From Zophobihabitans entericus (lineage in GTDB: Bacteria > Pseudomonadota > Gammaproteobacteria > Enterobacterales > Orbaceae): a DNA stretch of 64,000 nt. Each line of letters opens with the position of its first letter. The first letter of the stretch is position 1. Where the stretch lies: the NCBI RefSeq assembly GCF_011745665.1, contig NZ_CP050253.1, positions 1,463,418 through 1,527,417 on the forward strand, read 5' to 3'. The notes beneath the pieces are model-generated. The model was given only the letters and a program-made list of their open reading frames with translations, was not told where the DNA came from and searched no databases. The position numbers and the translations under genes were made by a program. Of this stretch, positions 36,482-46,156 are shown piece by piece.

Positions 36482-36506
36482 ACGACTCAATAAATTATTG
36501 AGTCGT
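36482..36506 (+). terminator. hairpin after the hydrolase
   Basis: ACGACTCAAT and ATTGAGTCGT form a 10-bp stem with a five-base loop, 12 bp past the stop, followed by a weak T-rich stretch. Confidence 0.55.
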
Positions 36507-36527
36507 ATTCTATCTGAATAGGAGGTC

Positions 36528-36962
36528 ATGATGAGAAAGTTCATCCTCAGTATCATATTGTGTGTGTTGACTTCTTATGGTTATGCACAGAACAGCCAAA
36601 TGACTAATACAATGAAAATCAAATTTACTATAAACGATAAAATTGTCACTGCAACATTAATTGATAGTGTTACAACCCATGATTTTATTGCACTCTTACC
36701 GTTAAATATCACATTAAAAGAGTATGCGGGTACTGAAGCTGTAGCCGATTTACCCAAGAAGTTATCAACCAATGGCATGCCAAGTGGTTATAAACCGTCA
36801 AAAGGGGATATTACCTATTATGCTCCTTGGGGCAATTTAGCCATATTTCATAAAGATTTTAACTATTCTCATGGGTTAGTTTTAATTGCAAAATTAGATG
36901 CTGATATTGATCTCTTTAACTTGTCACAACCCATAAAAGTAACAATAGAATTGATGCCATAA
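36528..36962 (+). CDS. cyclophilin-like fold protein, exported
   Basis: 144 aa. A signal peptide (FILSIILCVLTSYGYA) is followed by the small cyclophilin-like domain: MKIKFTINDKIVTATLIDS, DFIALLPLNITLKEYAG, then PSKGDITYYAPWGNLAIFHK. These proteins have the beta barrel but usually no proline-isomerase residues; they often sit beside flavin or aldo-keto reductases and esterases. Strong AGGAGG site. Function unknown. Confidence 0.8.
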   Translation: MMRKFILSIILCVLTSYGYAQNSQMTNTMKIKFTINDKIVTATLIDSVTTHDFIALLPLNITLKEYAGTEAVADLPKKLSTNGMPSGYKPSKGDITYYAPWGNLAIFHKDFNYSHGLVLIAKLDADIDLFNLSQPIKVTIELMP

Positions 36963-36993
36963 AAAAGAATAAGAGTATTCAATAGGATAACAT

Positions 36994-38019
36994 ATGAAAT
37001 TACCTCAATATTTATTAACATTATTATTGATGTTAAATGTTACTGCACAAGCACAGGAGATAACAAAACTAAATCTTCCTGTACCGAGTACTGTCAGTAA
37101 AGAAATGCAACCGTTAATTGCCGCAGAACCTTTTTCCTATTGGAACAGCCATCCTAAAACGCCGGAACAATGGAAATCTTGGGTAAATGAACTTGCACAG
37201 TTTGAATTACAAATACTCCCTGGCATTCAGCAAAAATTTGCTGTCACCATTGAGCAAAGCCAGCTGGCTAATGTCAATGTTTTTACTATTACTCCAAAAG
37301 AGATTGCGCCAAATAATCAGGAACGTTTACTTTTACATTTTCACGGAGGTGGTTATGTACTTAATCCGGGAAAAGCAGGGCTATCAGAAGCCGTAATGAT
37401 GGCAGGTTATGGGCAGATAAAAGTGATTTCGGTGGATTATCGTATGCCGCCTGATTTCCCTTATCCTGCCGCAATAGATGATGCAATAGCCGTTTATCAA
37501 GAACTGATAAAAACACATCCTACTCAAAAATTAGGGGTATTTGGTACTTCAACGGGTGGTGGGATGAGTTTGATTTTGGCATTAAGAGCAAGTGCAGAGG
37601 GATTGCCTCTGCCTGCCGCTATTGCTGCCGGTACACCATGGACTGATTTAACCAAAACAGGTGATAGTTATTTTACTCATGAAGGGATTGATAATGTTTT
37701 AGTGAGCTATGATGGATGGTTAGGCGATGCAGCTCAATTGTATGCCAATGGTCATGATTTAACTGATCCTTATTTATCACCAGTTTATGGCAATGTGAAA
37801 CATTTTCCGCCCACTTTGTTGATAACAGCAACCAGAGACTTATTCCTAAGCAATACGATTCGTATGCACTGGACATTAAAACAAGCAGAGATCCCGACAG
37901 ACTTGATTGTATTTGAAGGGTTATCACATGCTCAGTATTTAATGTCTTTGGAGGCGCCAGAGAATCAACAATATTTTAAAGAGTTGAGCCAGTTTTTTGA
38001 CAAATATTTAGAATATTAA
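36994..38019 (+). CDS. exported alpha/beta hydrolase (steryl acetyl hydrolase/HSL type)
   Basis: 341 aa. A short signal peptide ends near residue 21 (LLTLLLMLNVTAQAQ). Oxyanion hole HGGG (117-120), nucleophile GTSTGG (Ser186), acid in ATRDLFLS and base in GLSHAQYL. Family members cut short acyl esters. Starts 31 bp after the cyclophilin-like gene with AGGATAA, so same transcript. A second exported hydrolase in this cluster points to periplasmic ester breakdown. Confidence 0.85.
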   Translation: MKLPQYLLTLLLMLNVTAQAQEITKLNLPVPSTVSKEMQPLIAAEPFSYWNSHPKTPEQWKSWVNELAQFELQILPGIQQKFAVTIEQSQLANVNVFTITPKEIAPNNQERLLLHFHGGGYVLNPGKAGLSEAVMMAGYGQIKVISVDYRMPPDFPYPAAIDDAIAVYQELIKTHPTQKLGVFGTSTGGGMSLILALRASAEGLPLPAAIAAGTPWTDLTKTGDSYFTHEGIDNVLVSYDGWLGDAAQLYANGHDLTDPYLSPVYGNVKHFPPTLLITATRDLFLSNTIRMHWTLKQAEIPTDLIVFEGLSHAQYLMSLEAPENQQYFKELSQFFDKYLEY

Positions 38020-38109
38020 TGAGAGACTTATTCTCAAATTGTTATATTATAAATAGTTGCTCAATTTCAAATTTATAGAGATAACAATAAATTTACTGGA
38101 GTTACTTAA

Positions 38110-38483
38110 GTGAAAAAATCTCTATTCCTCTCTTAATTGTCACTCTATTATTTATTACCGGCGGTCGTGACTTATCTCCTCAGAAGGTTGGTATCTATGC
38201 ATATAACATGTTATATGCTTGTGAATGTCCTCAATATAAAATATTTAGAGTGGCTCCTCTAATATCTACTCAACCACAGCTAAAAGATACTTTAGAACCC
38301 TTGGATTTTACAGGAAAAGACCAGGTAGTTGCAGAAGCAATAACAAAAGCTATTGAAAATTTGGAAGATAACACCCTAATTGGTAGAGATATTGATTTAG
38401 TCTTTCATAATCAAGAAGATGAAATGATATTTCAGAAACAAGTAGGTAGAAATCCTATTTGTTATATTTATTATTTTGATTGA
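38110..38483 (+). pseudogene. damaged second copy of the lipoprotein gene
   Basis: Near-identical to 32467-32836 but broken in three ways. The A7 run after the GTG has lost one A, which shifts the frame. The lipobox Cys codon TGT has become CGT (Arg). The 3' end is replaced after YIYYFD, losing about 30 codons. A frame from ATG 38208 (91 codons) survives but lacks any signal. Confidence 0.85.
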
Positions 38484-38581
38484 TAATGCTCACCATATTA
38501 ATGATCATGACATTAACAATATAAGACTCATTCATAGTATTAAATACAGATGCAAAGTGCATCTGATAAAGAAAAGGGGAA

Positions 38582-38947
38582 ATGATGAAAAAAATAATGA
38601 CCATAGCATTACTAAGTGCAATAGTAATTGCTGGTTGTAGTACTCCAACGCAAAGAGATAAGACAAGAAATGATCTTCTACAATCTTGGGTTGGTTATCA
38701 TCTGGATGATATTATTGCCAAATGGGGTGTCCCTGCAACTGAACATCAGAATAAAAATGGAACAACTTTATATGAATGGAAAGAGAAGCCTTGGGCAGAC
38801 CATCGTGGTGTAATATACCAATGCGTAGACACATTTTTAGCAGATAAAGATGATGTCTTAATAAAATGGAAATATAGCAGTGATTGTTTTGCAAATGTCG
38901 GTGGTTTTGAGCCGATTGATAAACCTATTCCACAACCCACGCTTTAA
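38582..38947 (+). CDS. small lipoprotein, unknown
   Basis: 121 aa (ATG 38582 or 38585). Signal MTIALLSAIVIAGCS with lipobox IAGC. The mature part has SWVGYHLDDIIAKWGVPATEH, a SmpA/OmlA-like opening (a short helix then G-P), and YEWKEK, resembling the BamE-like fold of many small lipoproteins. AAGGGGA site. Function not known. Confidence 0.75.
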   Translation: MMKKIMTIALLSAIVIAGCSTPTQRDKTRNDLLQSWVGYHLDDIIAKWGVPATEHQNKNGTTLYEWKEKPWADHRGVIYQCVDTFLADKDDVLIKWKYSSDCFANVGGFEPIDKPIPQPTL

Positions 38948-39070
38948 CTTGAATTTACGTTAATTAGGGAGAAAAATTCCATATGAAGAATTATTTACTC
39001 TGATAAGAAAATTCATTTCTATAGATATTTTGCAATATTGAAATAGAAACATCACTGCAACAATAATTTT

Positions 39071-39110
39071 TTAAGGTAAAAGCCATTAATTATAACGACT
39101 TTTACCTTAA
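39071..39110. terminator. inverted repeat between convergent genes
   Basis: Perfect 12-bp arms TTAAGGTAAAAG and CTTTTACCTTAA with a 16-base loop, 16 bp past the MBL gene stop. Weak on T run. Confidence 0.5.
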
Positions 39111-39126
39111 ATTAAATCAATGAGTA

Positions 39127-39975
39127 TTATTTACCTTTAGCCGCTTTTGCGCCTCCCCATAATGAACCTGGATTCACTCTATCAGGGTAGAGTGTTAGCA
39201 TTTTTTGGTATAAATCCAGTGTGGTTGTTGTTTCTTGATTCAATCGTTCAAAACTGATGAGGTAATCTATCGTTGCCTGAATATTTGAAGGACTATTATC
39301 ATTTTGAGGAATTTTATGGCCTGCAACTACAAATTTAGGATTAAGAGCAGCTATTTTATGTAGTGCAGCGATCCATTCTTGTCTGGTTTCACTTGTGGTC
39401 TCTGCCAAATAGAGATGAATACCGTTGTAAACGATATCACCTGATACAACTAAAGCTAAAGACGGAACATAAACAAAGGTTGTGCTTTCTGTATCTGAAA
39501 AACCAACGATTTCTATCACGATTTTATGTCCTTCAATATCCAACTCATTATTTAAAATAGCTTCAGGCATAATAAATTCTTTGGGTATTTTTTGTGGGAA
39601 CTTGGTTTCCCAAAAACGATTAATGTAATCCTGATCAAACTGTGCGGGGATATGTTTGATAACTTCTGGCAGACTAACTATTTTTGCTTGAGGAAAGTTA
39701 TCGGCTAGGATTTTTGCACCATAAATATGGTCAGCATGGGCATGTGTTAAATAGACTGCTTTAAGATTTTTACCTGTTTCACGAATCCAACTGACTAACT
39801 GATTTGTTTGATCCGTGGTTAAATAAACATCGATAAGAATGGCATCTGTTTGTCCATAAATAAGTGTTGCAGTATTGGCAACCCAGCGTAGGTGTTCGTT
39901 ACCAACAGGCATATTACTATCTTGAGTGGCACTATCTCGTTTGACTGTGAATACTTTCCAGTTCAGGTTCTTCAT
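39127..39975 (-). CDS. MBL-fold metallo-hydrolase
   Basis: 282 aa. Metal-binding motif THAHADH (77-83), later ligands in SGDIVYNGIH and VVAGHK. No signal peptide. The ~90 residues after the core contain a helical cap. It is downstream of an exported hydrolase and an Rrf2 regulator on the same strand, 45 bp from the former. Substrates of the family range from thioesters to lactones; unknown here. Confidence 0.85.
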   Translation of the reverse strand: MKNLNWKVFTVKRDSATQDSNMPVGNEHLRWVANTATLIYGQTDAILIDVYLTTDQTNQLVSWIRETGKNLKAVYLTHAHADHIYGAKILADNFPQAKIVSLPEVIKHIPAQFDQDYINRFWETKFPQKIPKEFIMPEAILNNELDIEGHKIVIEIVGFSDTESTTFVYVPSLALVVSGDIVYNGIHLYLAETTSETRQEWIAALHKIAALNPKFVVAGHKIPQNDNSPSNIQATIDYLISFERLNQETTTTLDLYQKMLTLYPDRVNPGSLWGGAKAAKGK

Positions 39976-40020
39976 TGTAAATGACTCCAGATTAAAAATT
40001 AAAATAAATCATGAATAAGG

Positions 40021-40932
40021 CTATTGAATATTCACAAGAAAGTGATCAATTTCCTTGGCAACATCGTCAGAATGGTCTATGTGTAACCAATGGCCAGCCT
40101 CTGGCAAAAATATGGTGGTTTCCAGTGCAAAACGGGGAGAGACTAAGGAAGTTAGAACCTCTGGTGTGCAAACCGGATCATCAGCCCCGCCAATAATCAA
40201 AACAGGAGCCGTGCTTAATGCTGGTTTACTGCCAGCAGGATGTCCTTTACTCCATGCATTAATCAGCTCTACTATATTTTTTGCGGTTATTTGTGTTCCA
40301 TTTACCACTATTTTTTCCAATGTAGCTGGATCAATATGGGAGAATTGCTGTTGGCGAAATTGTCGTTGTAATGTTTCATTATTTGCCATTGCCTGCATTG
40401 AACTCATAAACTCCTCTGAAACAGGCAAACCCGATAAAGGAACGGGCGCAACAAACACGATACCTTTAACTTTTTCAGGGCGGGCATTGGCTACAAGTTC
40501 AGCTATTTGTGCCCCCATACTTTGCCCAACTAATATGACTGGCATATCTAATTTATCAACAACACCGGTCACAGCCGATGAGATAGTCTCAAGCGAGACT
40601 TGGCCTTGCATAGTTGACATTGCCCCCATAAATGGCAAATCTAAAGTCACGAATTGGTAATCTTGAGCATGTAATTTTGAAATAACAGGCTCCCATACAT
40701 TACCTGCATCCATAAAACCGTGAATAAATATCACTGCAGTATTGCCATGTCCTGATACTGAATAAGGAATAGATAGTTGATGGTTTTCAATGCTTTCTGA
40801 GACTATTTCATGGCTCAGTTCATTTGCAGAAGCAGGGGAGAGAAATAGCATTGAGAATAAAAAAACGGCAACAAATCTCATCATTTTTGCCGTGAGAGCT
40901 GATGAATAATTATGGTTAAAAATAAATTTCAT
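40021..40932 (-). CDS. exported alpha/beta hydrolase
   Basis: 303 aa. Signal segment RFVAVFLFSMLFLSPASA after a basic N-region. HGF oxyanion loop (71-73), nucleophile VGQSMGA (Ser138), acid in GGADDPVC, base in GHWLH. A long antisense frame exists on the plus strand but is a shadow. An AAGGAAA site is present. A palindrome upstream matches the Rrf2 operator, so it is probably an Rrf2-regulated target. Confidence 0.87.
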   Translation of the reverse strand: MKFIFNHNYSSALTAKMMRFVAVFLFSMLFLSPASANELSHEIVSESIENHQLSIPYSVSGHGNTAVIFIHGFMDAGNVWEPVISKLHAQDYQFVTLDLPFMGAMSTMQGQVSLETISSAVTGVVDKLDMPVILVGQSMGAQIAELVANARPEKVKGIVFVAPVPLSGLPVSEEFMSSMQAMANNETLQRQFRQQQFSHIDPATLEKIVVNGTQITAKNIVELINAWSKGHPAGSKPALSTAPVLIIGGADDPVCTPEVLTSLVSPRFALETTIFLPEAGHWLHIDHSDDVAKEIDHFLVNIQ

Positions 40933-40950
40933 ATAATTTCCTTTTTTGGT

Positions 40951-40969
40951 TGTAACTTTATTTGTTACA
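40951..40969. promoter_or_regulatory. Rrf2-type operator copy upstream of the hydrolase
   Basis: TGTAAC, seven bases, GTTACA. Same core and same spacing as the larger palindrome in front of the Rrf2-type gene. It lies 19 bp before the hydrolase ATG and just past the stop of the regulator. Confidence 0.65.
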
Positions 40970-40988
40970 TCTATAGATAAAAAAATAG

Positions 40989-41438
40989 CTAAAGAGCTAT
41001 CTTATTTTTTTTTGCAATAGGGGTGATGGCATCTAATAAGGTAAAAGTAGATAGTTTCTCTTCCATTGTTTTTTGTGCGATATGTAACGGTTCATCAATC
41101 ACTTCATGTATAGAAGCGCCTACATAACAGTTTTGATTCGGATGCTCATGTTTATTAAATAACATAAACTCATCATCTGATTGCACTGCATGATAGATAT
41201 CAAGCCATGATATATTCTGTGGCGGACGTTTTAATGAGGCGCCGCCCACACCAGCTTTAACTGTAATAAGGTTAGCTTTTTTTAACATGGCAATAATTCT
41301 TCTGATAACAACTGGATTGGTATTAACACTTAAAGCCAGATGTTCTGAAGTGTTAGAAATATCTTTGTATTTATTTAATTCTATTAAGACTAAAACATGA
41401 ATCGCCACAGCAAATCGAGTATTTATTCTCATGGTCAT
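40989..41438 (-). CDS. Rrf2-family transcriptional regulator
   Basis: 149 aa. Winged helix with RINTRFAVAIHVLVLIE, LALSVNTNPVVIRRIIAMLKKANLI and the wing GVGGASLKRPP. Only one Cys (NQNCYVGA) is in the effector region, instead of the three iron-sulfur ligands of IscR/NsrR, so it belongs to the YwnA-like non-cluster branch. It precedes the hydrolase gene by 56 bp on the same strand. A large palindrome 13 bp upstream suggests autoregulation. Confidence 0.9.
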   Translation of the reverse strand: MTMRINTRFAVAIHVLVLIELNKYKDISNTSEHLALSVNTNPVVIRRIIAMLKKANLITVKAGVGGASLKRPPQNISWLDIYHAVQSDDEFMLFNKHEHPNQNCYVGASIHEVIDEPLHIAQKTMEEKLSTFTLLDAITPIAKKNKIAL

Positions 41439-41450
41439 ATTCTCGGGTTA

Positions 41451-41481
41451 ATTTGATGTAACTATTATTGTTACATCAAAT
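41451..41481. promoter_or_regulatory. Rrf2 autoregulatory operator
   Basis: Perfect 12-bp arms ATTTGATGTAAC and GTTACATCAAAT around seven bases, directly upstream of the Rrf2-type ATG. The core TGTAAC-N7-GTTACA recurs before the hydrolase gene. Confidence 0.75.
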
Positions 41482-41846
41482 TGTTTTTGTCAACAACAAA
41501 TAAATTTATATATGAGTAAATTTGTCACAGAATGATAGATTCAATTTAGATAACAAGTGAAAGTACATCAGAAAAGTTATTTATTTTTTCCAGGTAAAGT
41601 GATTCTCTTTGACCAATTAACTAAGTAGAGAGTTAATACAGAGTTTATGCAAACTGGTATAAACTCTTACACTAACGTATTTTGGGTGTGATTTTGTCAG
41701 ATTTAGGCTAGCATTGATAATGTTCACTATTGAACCATCGTATATACAATGACACGATAAGATTTATTTTGTCTTTTGGTTTACTAAAACACAGCCACAA
41801 CACATAACATTAGGCAAAGCATTACTAAAATTTTAGCATATGGTTT
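41482..41846. other. intergenic, one small inverted repeat
   Basis: No gene seen. AGAGTTTAT (41640-41648) and ATAAACTCT (41659-41667) form a 9-bp inverted repeat with a ten-base loop. It may be a weak terminator of the GNAT gene or a regulator site. Confidence 0.4.
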
Positions 41847-42296
41847 TTATAAATTTTTTTGGTAACGAACAAAATCATCTGTTGTTGCATATTGATCATA
41901 TAAAGCTCTGGCTGGATTATTCTTTTGCGTAAACCAATAAATTCTTGACCAGTCCGATTGTTTACTTAATGTAAATAAATCATCTAGTAAGGCTTTACCT
42001 AAACCTTTCCCTCTGTGCTCTGGTGTTACAAATAAATCCTCTAAGTAACAAATAGGTTTGGTGACCCAACTTCCTTCATGTAAAACATATAAAGCAAAAC
42101 CGACAGGTTTATTTTTTACAAGAATCATTCGGCAAAATAAAGAAGAGTTAGGGGAAAGAATACGTTGCCATGTCTGTTGAGTGATCTCTTCTGCTAGTTG
42201 TGTTTGGTAAAAACGACAATAACCATCCCATAGTTCACACCATGTGGCTTCATCTTTTGGTTGTGCAAAGCGAATAGTTATCATGTTATTTTTCAT
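41847..42296 (-). CDS. GNAT N-acetyltransferase
   Basis: 149 aa. Typical GNAT order: substrate part at the N-terminus, beta strands with LEDLFVTPEHRGKGLGKALLDDL (acetyl-CoA loop) and a final WFTQKNNPARALYDQY block. The GAGG site fits the ATG at 42296. It resembles small diamine or amino-group acetyltransferases. A single gene; substrate unknown. Confidence 0.87.
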   Translation of the reverse strand: MKNNMITIRFAQPKDEATWCELWDGYCRFYQTQLAEEITQQTWQRILSPNSSLFCRMILVKNKPVGFALYVLHEGSWVTKPICYLEDLFVTPEHRGKGLGKALLDDLFTLSKQSDWSRIYWFTQKNNPARALYDQYATTDDFVRYQKNL

Positions 42297-42501
42297 TAAT
42301 TGCCTCTTTAATTTATTTTACTAAAATTGTTAGTATAGCCCATAACAATTTAAGAGTGTTTGCATATTAAACAATTATATATCAACAGATAACCATGTGA
42401 GAACCTTAATAGGTGTTGTATAGTTTGATGACTATCCCTAAATGATCATTCTGAACGATCAATTAAAACACCATCAAATTAAAAATGAGAGAAAGACCGT
42501 T

Positions 42502-42732
42502 ATGAAAAGACTAATGATAATTTTTATTATTATAGTTGTAATTGTTGAATTATTTATTATTGCAGGTTGTTTTACCACTATTAAGTATCAAATAGAAATG
42601 ACAACAGATATATCCGAGATACTTAGTCAGGTATATTCTATGTTGAACAGGCTCAGTCTAATCATCATTTTTAATTTACTTTATTTATGTGTTATGTATG
42701 TTTTATACTTCAAAAAACAAGAAAAGAAATGA
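42502..42732 (+). CDS. small two-helix membrane protein
   Basis: 76 aa from ATG 42502 (the frame opens at 42442, but that N-terminus is hydrophilic and unlikely). Two hydrophobic segments, about 4-25 and 50-68, ending in KKQEKK. No recognisable family. Weak ribosome site, so moderate confidence. Confidence 0.5.
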   Translation: MKRLMIIFIIIVVIVELFIIAGCFTTIKYQIEMTTDISEILSQVYSMLNRLSLIIIFNLLYLCVMYVLYFKKQEKK

Positions 42733-42990
42733 AGCTTTCTGATGATGAAAAATATTAATCTATTACCTTTTAGCCTTTAGTTGTCGTTTCTGACGAGGAA
42801 TAAGGTACTATGGGTAATACTAGTTTGTTTACAAGATATTTGTATTTTCATCAGAAATAAGCAAATAGTCATGATATAACAGGCTTAAATAGACTATTAC
42901 AAGTAGCTGAAAAGTAATTCATTTTGAGCGCGTGCATTTTACCGACCTTATGTTTTCAGTCAATAAATTGGGGGATTGGTCAATGTTTGC

Positions 42991-43030
42991 CACAATAAGC
43001 GATTTATCATTATACATATCGCTTATTGTG
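42991..43030 (-). terminator. inverted repeat downstream of the cystine symporter
   Basis: Perfect 13-bp arms CACAATAAGCGAT and ATCGCTTATTGTG with a 14-base loop, seven bases past the stop. No T run follows. The remaining part of 42733-43036 holds no gene I can see. Confidence 0.55.
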
Positions 43031-43036
43031 ATAATA

Positions 43037-44401
43037 CTATTCTTCTTCAATTTGATTTGTATCAGTTTGACCTAATATTTTACTTGTTACAATTCCAGCT
43101 GTCATTGAACCACTTACATTTAAGGCAGTTCTTGCCATATCGATTAATGGTTCAATTGAGATTAATAGCGCAATCAGTTCGATCGGCAATCCCATAATTG
43201 GTAGCACAATTAATGCGGCAAAAGTTGCTCCGCCACCTACGCCCGCAACACCAATAGAGCTAATGGTAACGACAACCACTAACATCATAAGCCAATGAAT
43301 ATCTAACGTAATACCGATAGTTGGGGCAACCATAACAGCAAGCATCGCTGGATAAATACCAGCACAACCATTTTGACCGATTGTTGCACCAAATGATGCA
43401 GCAAAACTAGCAATACTATTGGAAACACCAAAACGTTTAGTTTGTGTTTCCACACTGAGTGGAATCGATGCTGCACTAGAACGGCTGGTAAATGCAAATG
43501 CCATGACCGATGCAATACGCTTAAAATATTGTAATGGTGACACGCCAGTAAATGAAACAATAACCGAATGCACTAAGAACATAATACCAATGGCAATATA
43601 TGACGCTAAAATAAAGCTACCTAATTTGATTATGTCATTAATGTTTGAGTTTGCCGCCATTTTTGCCATTAAAGCAAATACACCATAAGGCGTTAATTGA
43701 ATCACAACTCGAACTAATTTCATGATCCAGAACTGAAATACTTCAATACCATTAAAAATGCGTTGTCCTTTCTCTTGATCATCTCGGAAGACTCTTAATG
43801 CCGCAACACCCAAAAAGACAGCAAAAATAACAACACTAATGATTGATGTTGCTCTTGCTCCTGTGAGGTCTAAGAATGGATTTTGTGGAACAAACGACAA
43901 TATAATTTGAGGCACGGTTAAACTTTCTAACGTTTTAACGTGACTGTTTTCAAGTGTTGCCAATCGAGCTGCTTCTTGCGTGCCAGATGTTAAGCCTTCG
44001 GCAGTTAATCCAAATAATAAGGTTATTGTGATACCAATTGCTGCTGCAATCATGGTGGTGATTAATAACGTTGATATGGTTAAACTGCTAATTTTACCTA
44101 ATGATGAAGCGTTATGTAATTTAGTTACCGCACTTAAAATCGAAACCAAAATAAGTGGCATAACTATCATCTGTAATAATTTCACATAACCACTACCAAC
44201 AATGTCAAACCAACTGATGGATTCTTTAATTATGCTAGTGTCTGCGCCATAAATTACTTGTAAAATTGCACCAAATATAACCCCAATAACCAAACCGATT
44301 AGGACTTTTCTTGCTAAACTCCATTTTGTTTTTTCTCGATTAACTAACATCAAAATCATTAAAATAATAGCAAAGATTGAGACGTTTATGATTAATTCCA
44401 T
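43037..44401 (-). CDS. tcyP: L-cystine:H+ symporter (TcyP/YdjN family)
   Basis: 454 aa, dicarboxylate/amino acid:cation symporter fold. Family blocks: [38 protein letters not shown] (hairpin loop), [20 protein letters not shown] and [17 protein letters not shown]. These match E. coli YdjN/TcyP, which takes up cystine. AAAGGTG site at the ATG. Single gene. The nucleotide composition is like its neighbours. Confidence 0.92.
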   Translation of the reverse strand: MELIINVSIFAIILMILMLVNREKTKWSLARKVLIGLVIGVIFGAILQVIYGADTSIIKESISWFDIVGSGYVKLLQMIVMPLILVSILSAVTKLHNASSLGKISSLTISTLLITTMIAAAIGITITLLFGLTAEGLTSGTQEAARLATLENSHVKTLESLTVPQIILSFVPQNPFLDLTGARATSIISVVIFAVFLGVAALRVFRDDQEKGQRIFNGIEVFQFWIMKLVRVVIQLTPYGVFALMAKMAANSNINDIIKLGSFILASYIAIGIMFLVHSVIVSFTGVSPLQYFKRIASVMAFAFTSRSSAASIPLSVETQTKRFGVSNSIASFAASFGATIGQNGCAGIYPAMLAVMVAPTIGITLDIHWLMMLVVVVTISSIGVAGVGGGATFAALIVLPIMGLPIELIALLISIEPLIDMARTALNVSGSMTAGIVTSKILGQTDTNQIEEE

Positions 44402-44836
44402 GATGACACCTTTATTAGATATAATGTGTTGATTCTAACAGGAAAAAAATATAAATAGTTAGATTGATGCGCTATATACATATATCCTAAGGTTATAATG
44501 AATAATAGACATTTAAATTAAATAAAATCAAATAATTAAATGCGTTTGGTTTTGACTCTTATTATGATTGGTTTTATCAAAGAGTAATAGCTAATTTATC
44601 TATTCTTTGTTATTAAATGATATGACACAGGTAAATGAGTCTCAATTGTGGGCAATGAAATCAAAAGAGCAAGGGGGTGCTGAATCTGATGAATTGCTTA
44701 AAGATATAGAAGAAGTTCGATTAAAATTTGAATCGGATATTTGTCTTAAATAAGGAAAAAACAAACTGCTGACGCATATCAAAACATAATGCGAAAGCAG
44801 TAAAAATACAATGTGACAAATGTAAGGATCAAAGAA
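44402..44836 (+). other. left border of the Rhs array, with a 43-aa ORF
   Basis: AT-rich. A 43-codon frame at 44622-44753 (MTQVNESQLWAMKSKEQGG and so on) could be the end of a displaced toxin or a decayed gene; no ribosome site. It is followed by AAACAAACTGCTGA at 44760, the same phrase that opens the Rhs core segment KNKLLIASGPVKR elsewhere. This marks the left end of the array. Confidence 0.45.
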
Positions 44837-45343
44837 ATGATTAAAACCATCCCAAATGATTTTTTCAAAAAAAGAGAACATGAGATAAAAAAAATCGATA
44901 GCATATTTTGTGAAAACTTATATTATTTGGAACTAATTAAAAAATATATCCTTTCTGAAATTGTGCCTGATATTATTTTATATGACTATGAAAAAGCAAT
45001 AAAATACAACCGTATGTTTACCGAAGATAATCCACAAGTAAATAAAAAAGATTTATGGTTAATTGGAGCATCTGGTCAAGGTGATTTTTGGTTTCTAGAT
45101 AATACTGACAGTATACTTTGGTGTAATCATGATTTTGGAGAATTCAAAAAACAATCTTGTTTAAATTTAGAAATAAGTTTTGAGAAATTTTTATGTTTAG
45201 GGTTTACTTTATATGATTTTGAGGAAAAGCTTGATAATACTCCAGATTATTTTGATAGCCCTGACAGACAAGAAGATCTTAAAAGAGCTATTAATTGCAT
45301 AAGTGATGACTTATATGAAATTTACCCATATGATTATTTTTAA
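44837..45343 (+). CDS. SMI1/KNR4 (SUKH) immunity protein
   Basis: 168 aa from ATG 44837 (AAGGA site). The SUKH core is clear: LWLIGASGQGDFWFLDNTDSI, LWCNHDFGEF, then SFEKFLCLGFTLYDFE. Such proteins neutralise diverse nuclease toxins. Its toxin partner is missing; only short remnants lie before it, so it is an orphan in the array. It appears intact. Confidence 0.8.
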   Translation: MIKTIPNDFFKKREHEIKKIDSIFCENLYYLELIKKYILSEIVPDIILYDYEKAIKYNRMFTEDNPQVNKKDLWLIGASGQGDFWFLDNTDSILWCNHDFGEFKKQSCLNLEISFEKFLCLGFTLYDFEEKLDNTPDYFDSPDRQEDLKRAINCISDDLYEIYPYDYF

Positions 45344-45359
45344 GATACATATTTAGACA

Positions 45360-45643
45360 ATTGATGCGCAAGGCAACAGTACCGATTACACCTATGATGA
45401 AAAAGGCAACCTAAAGAGCGTCACCGACAGCAAAAAAATGTGACGGAATACCAGTATAACCACCTAGGTTTGCCTGTGGTGATCCAAAACGCCAAAGGGG
45501 GTGAAACCCAGTTAGAGTACGATCATAAACACCAACTTATTGCCTTAACCGATTGTTCGCAAAAACGCACAGAACTCAATTTCATGCCGGGGAAAAAGAT
45601 GATGCAAATGTTAACGTCCATTATTTGTTTTAGGAAGGAATAG
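45360..45643 (+). pseudogene. Rhs YD-repeat fragment
   Basis: Reads IDAQGNSTDYTYDEKGNLKS, then frameshifts in an A7 run and continues as TEYQYNHLGLPVVIQNAKGG. These are standard YD repeats of an Rhs core. The fragment ends by switching, in another frame, into DANVNVHYLF and stop, probably the tail of the lost toxin, just before the next immunity gene. Confidence 0.8.
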
Positions 45644-45646
45644 TAT

Positions 45647-46009
45647 ATGGAAGACTTTTTATATTTTGTTAGGACATTTGTTGCAAAAAATAGGCAAGAG
45701 AGATGGATATATTTGTCAACAAAAAAATGGGAAAAATTTGCTGACTTTAATGGGATGGAAAATGATTTTAATGAAAATTGTATTTTATATGAAAATAATG
45801 CTGAGGAAATTTTTTTTCAAACTGTTCAAGATAAAGGAATTAATAGAGGAGTTTATTTGGAGTATTGGAGCGGTATTTCTATTATGAGTCCTATTGATTG
45901 GAATCAAATTAATAAAACTAGTTCTTGTGAAAGCTTACTTATATGCAAAGATGAGGGAGTAGCATTTTTCTTTCATCATGAAGGGTGGATTTGGGTGTGT
46001 AAAAAATAA
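45647..46009 (+). CDS. probable immunity protein (unknown family)
   Basis: 120 aa, acidic, aromatic-rich, no signal peptide (MEDFLYFVRTFVAKNRQERW start). AGGAAGG site. Position directly behind an Rhs fragment with a toxin-like tail marks it as that toxin's immunity gene. I recognise no named family. Intact. Confidence 0.65.
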   Translation: MEDFLYFVRTFVAKNRQERWIYLSTKKWEKFADFNGMENDFNENCILYENNAEEIFFQTVQDKGINRGVYLEYWSGISIMSPIDWNQINKTSSCESLLICKDEGVAFFFHHEGWIWVCKK

Positions 46010-46156
46010 ATTTTTTATAATCAATTTGTAAATAATTTTATTTCTAAGAATATTTCTCCTAAATAGGTTATTCTGATGGTAGTAATAATATTTTTTTGAT
46101 CGATTAGATTATCGAGTTACCCACAGAGCAAATCATTGTAAACCATTAATTAACTC

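Noticed and set aside
40055..40660. 201-codon antisense frame opposite the exported hydrolase
   Set aside because: It runs opposite a gene with clear catalytic motifs and signal peptide, has no ribosome site and an odd Cys/Ser-rich composition. Treated as a shadow.
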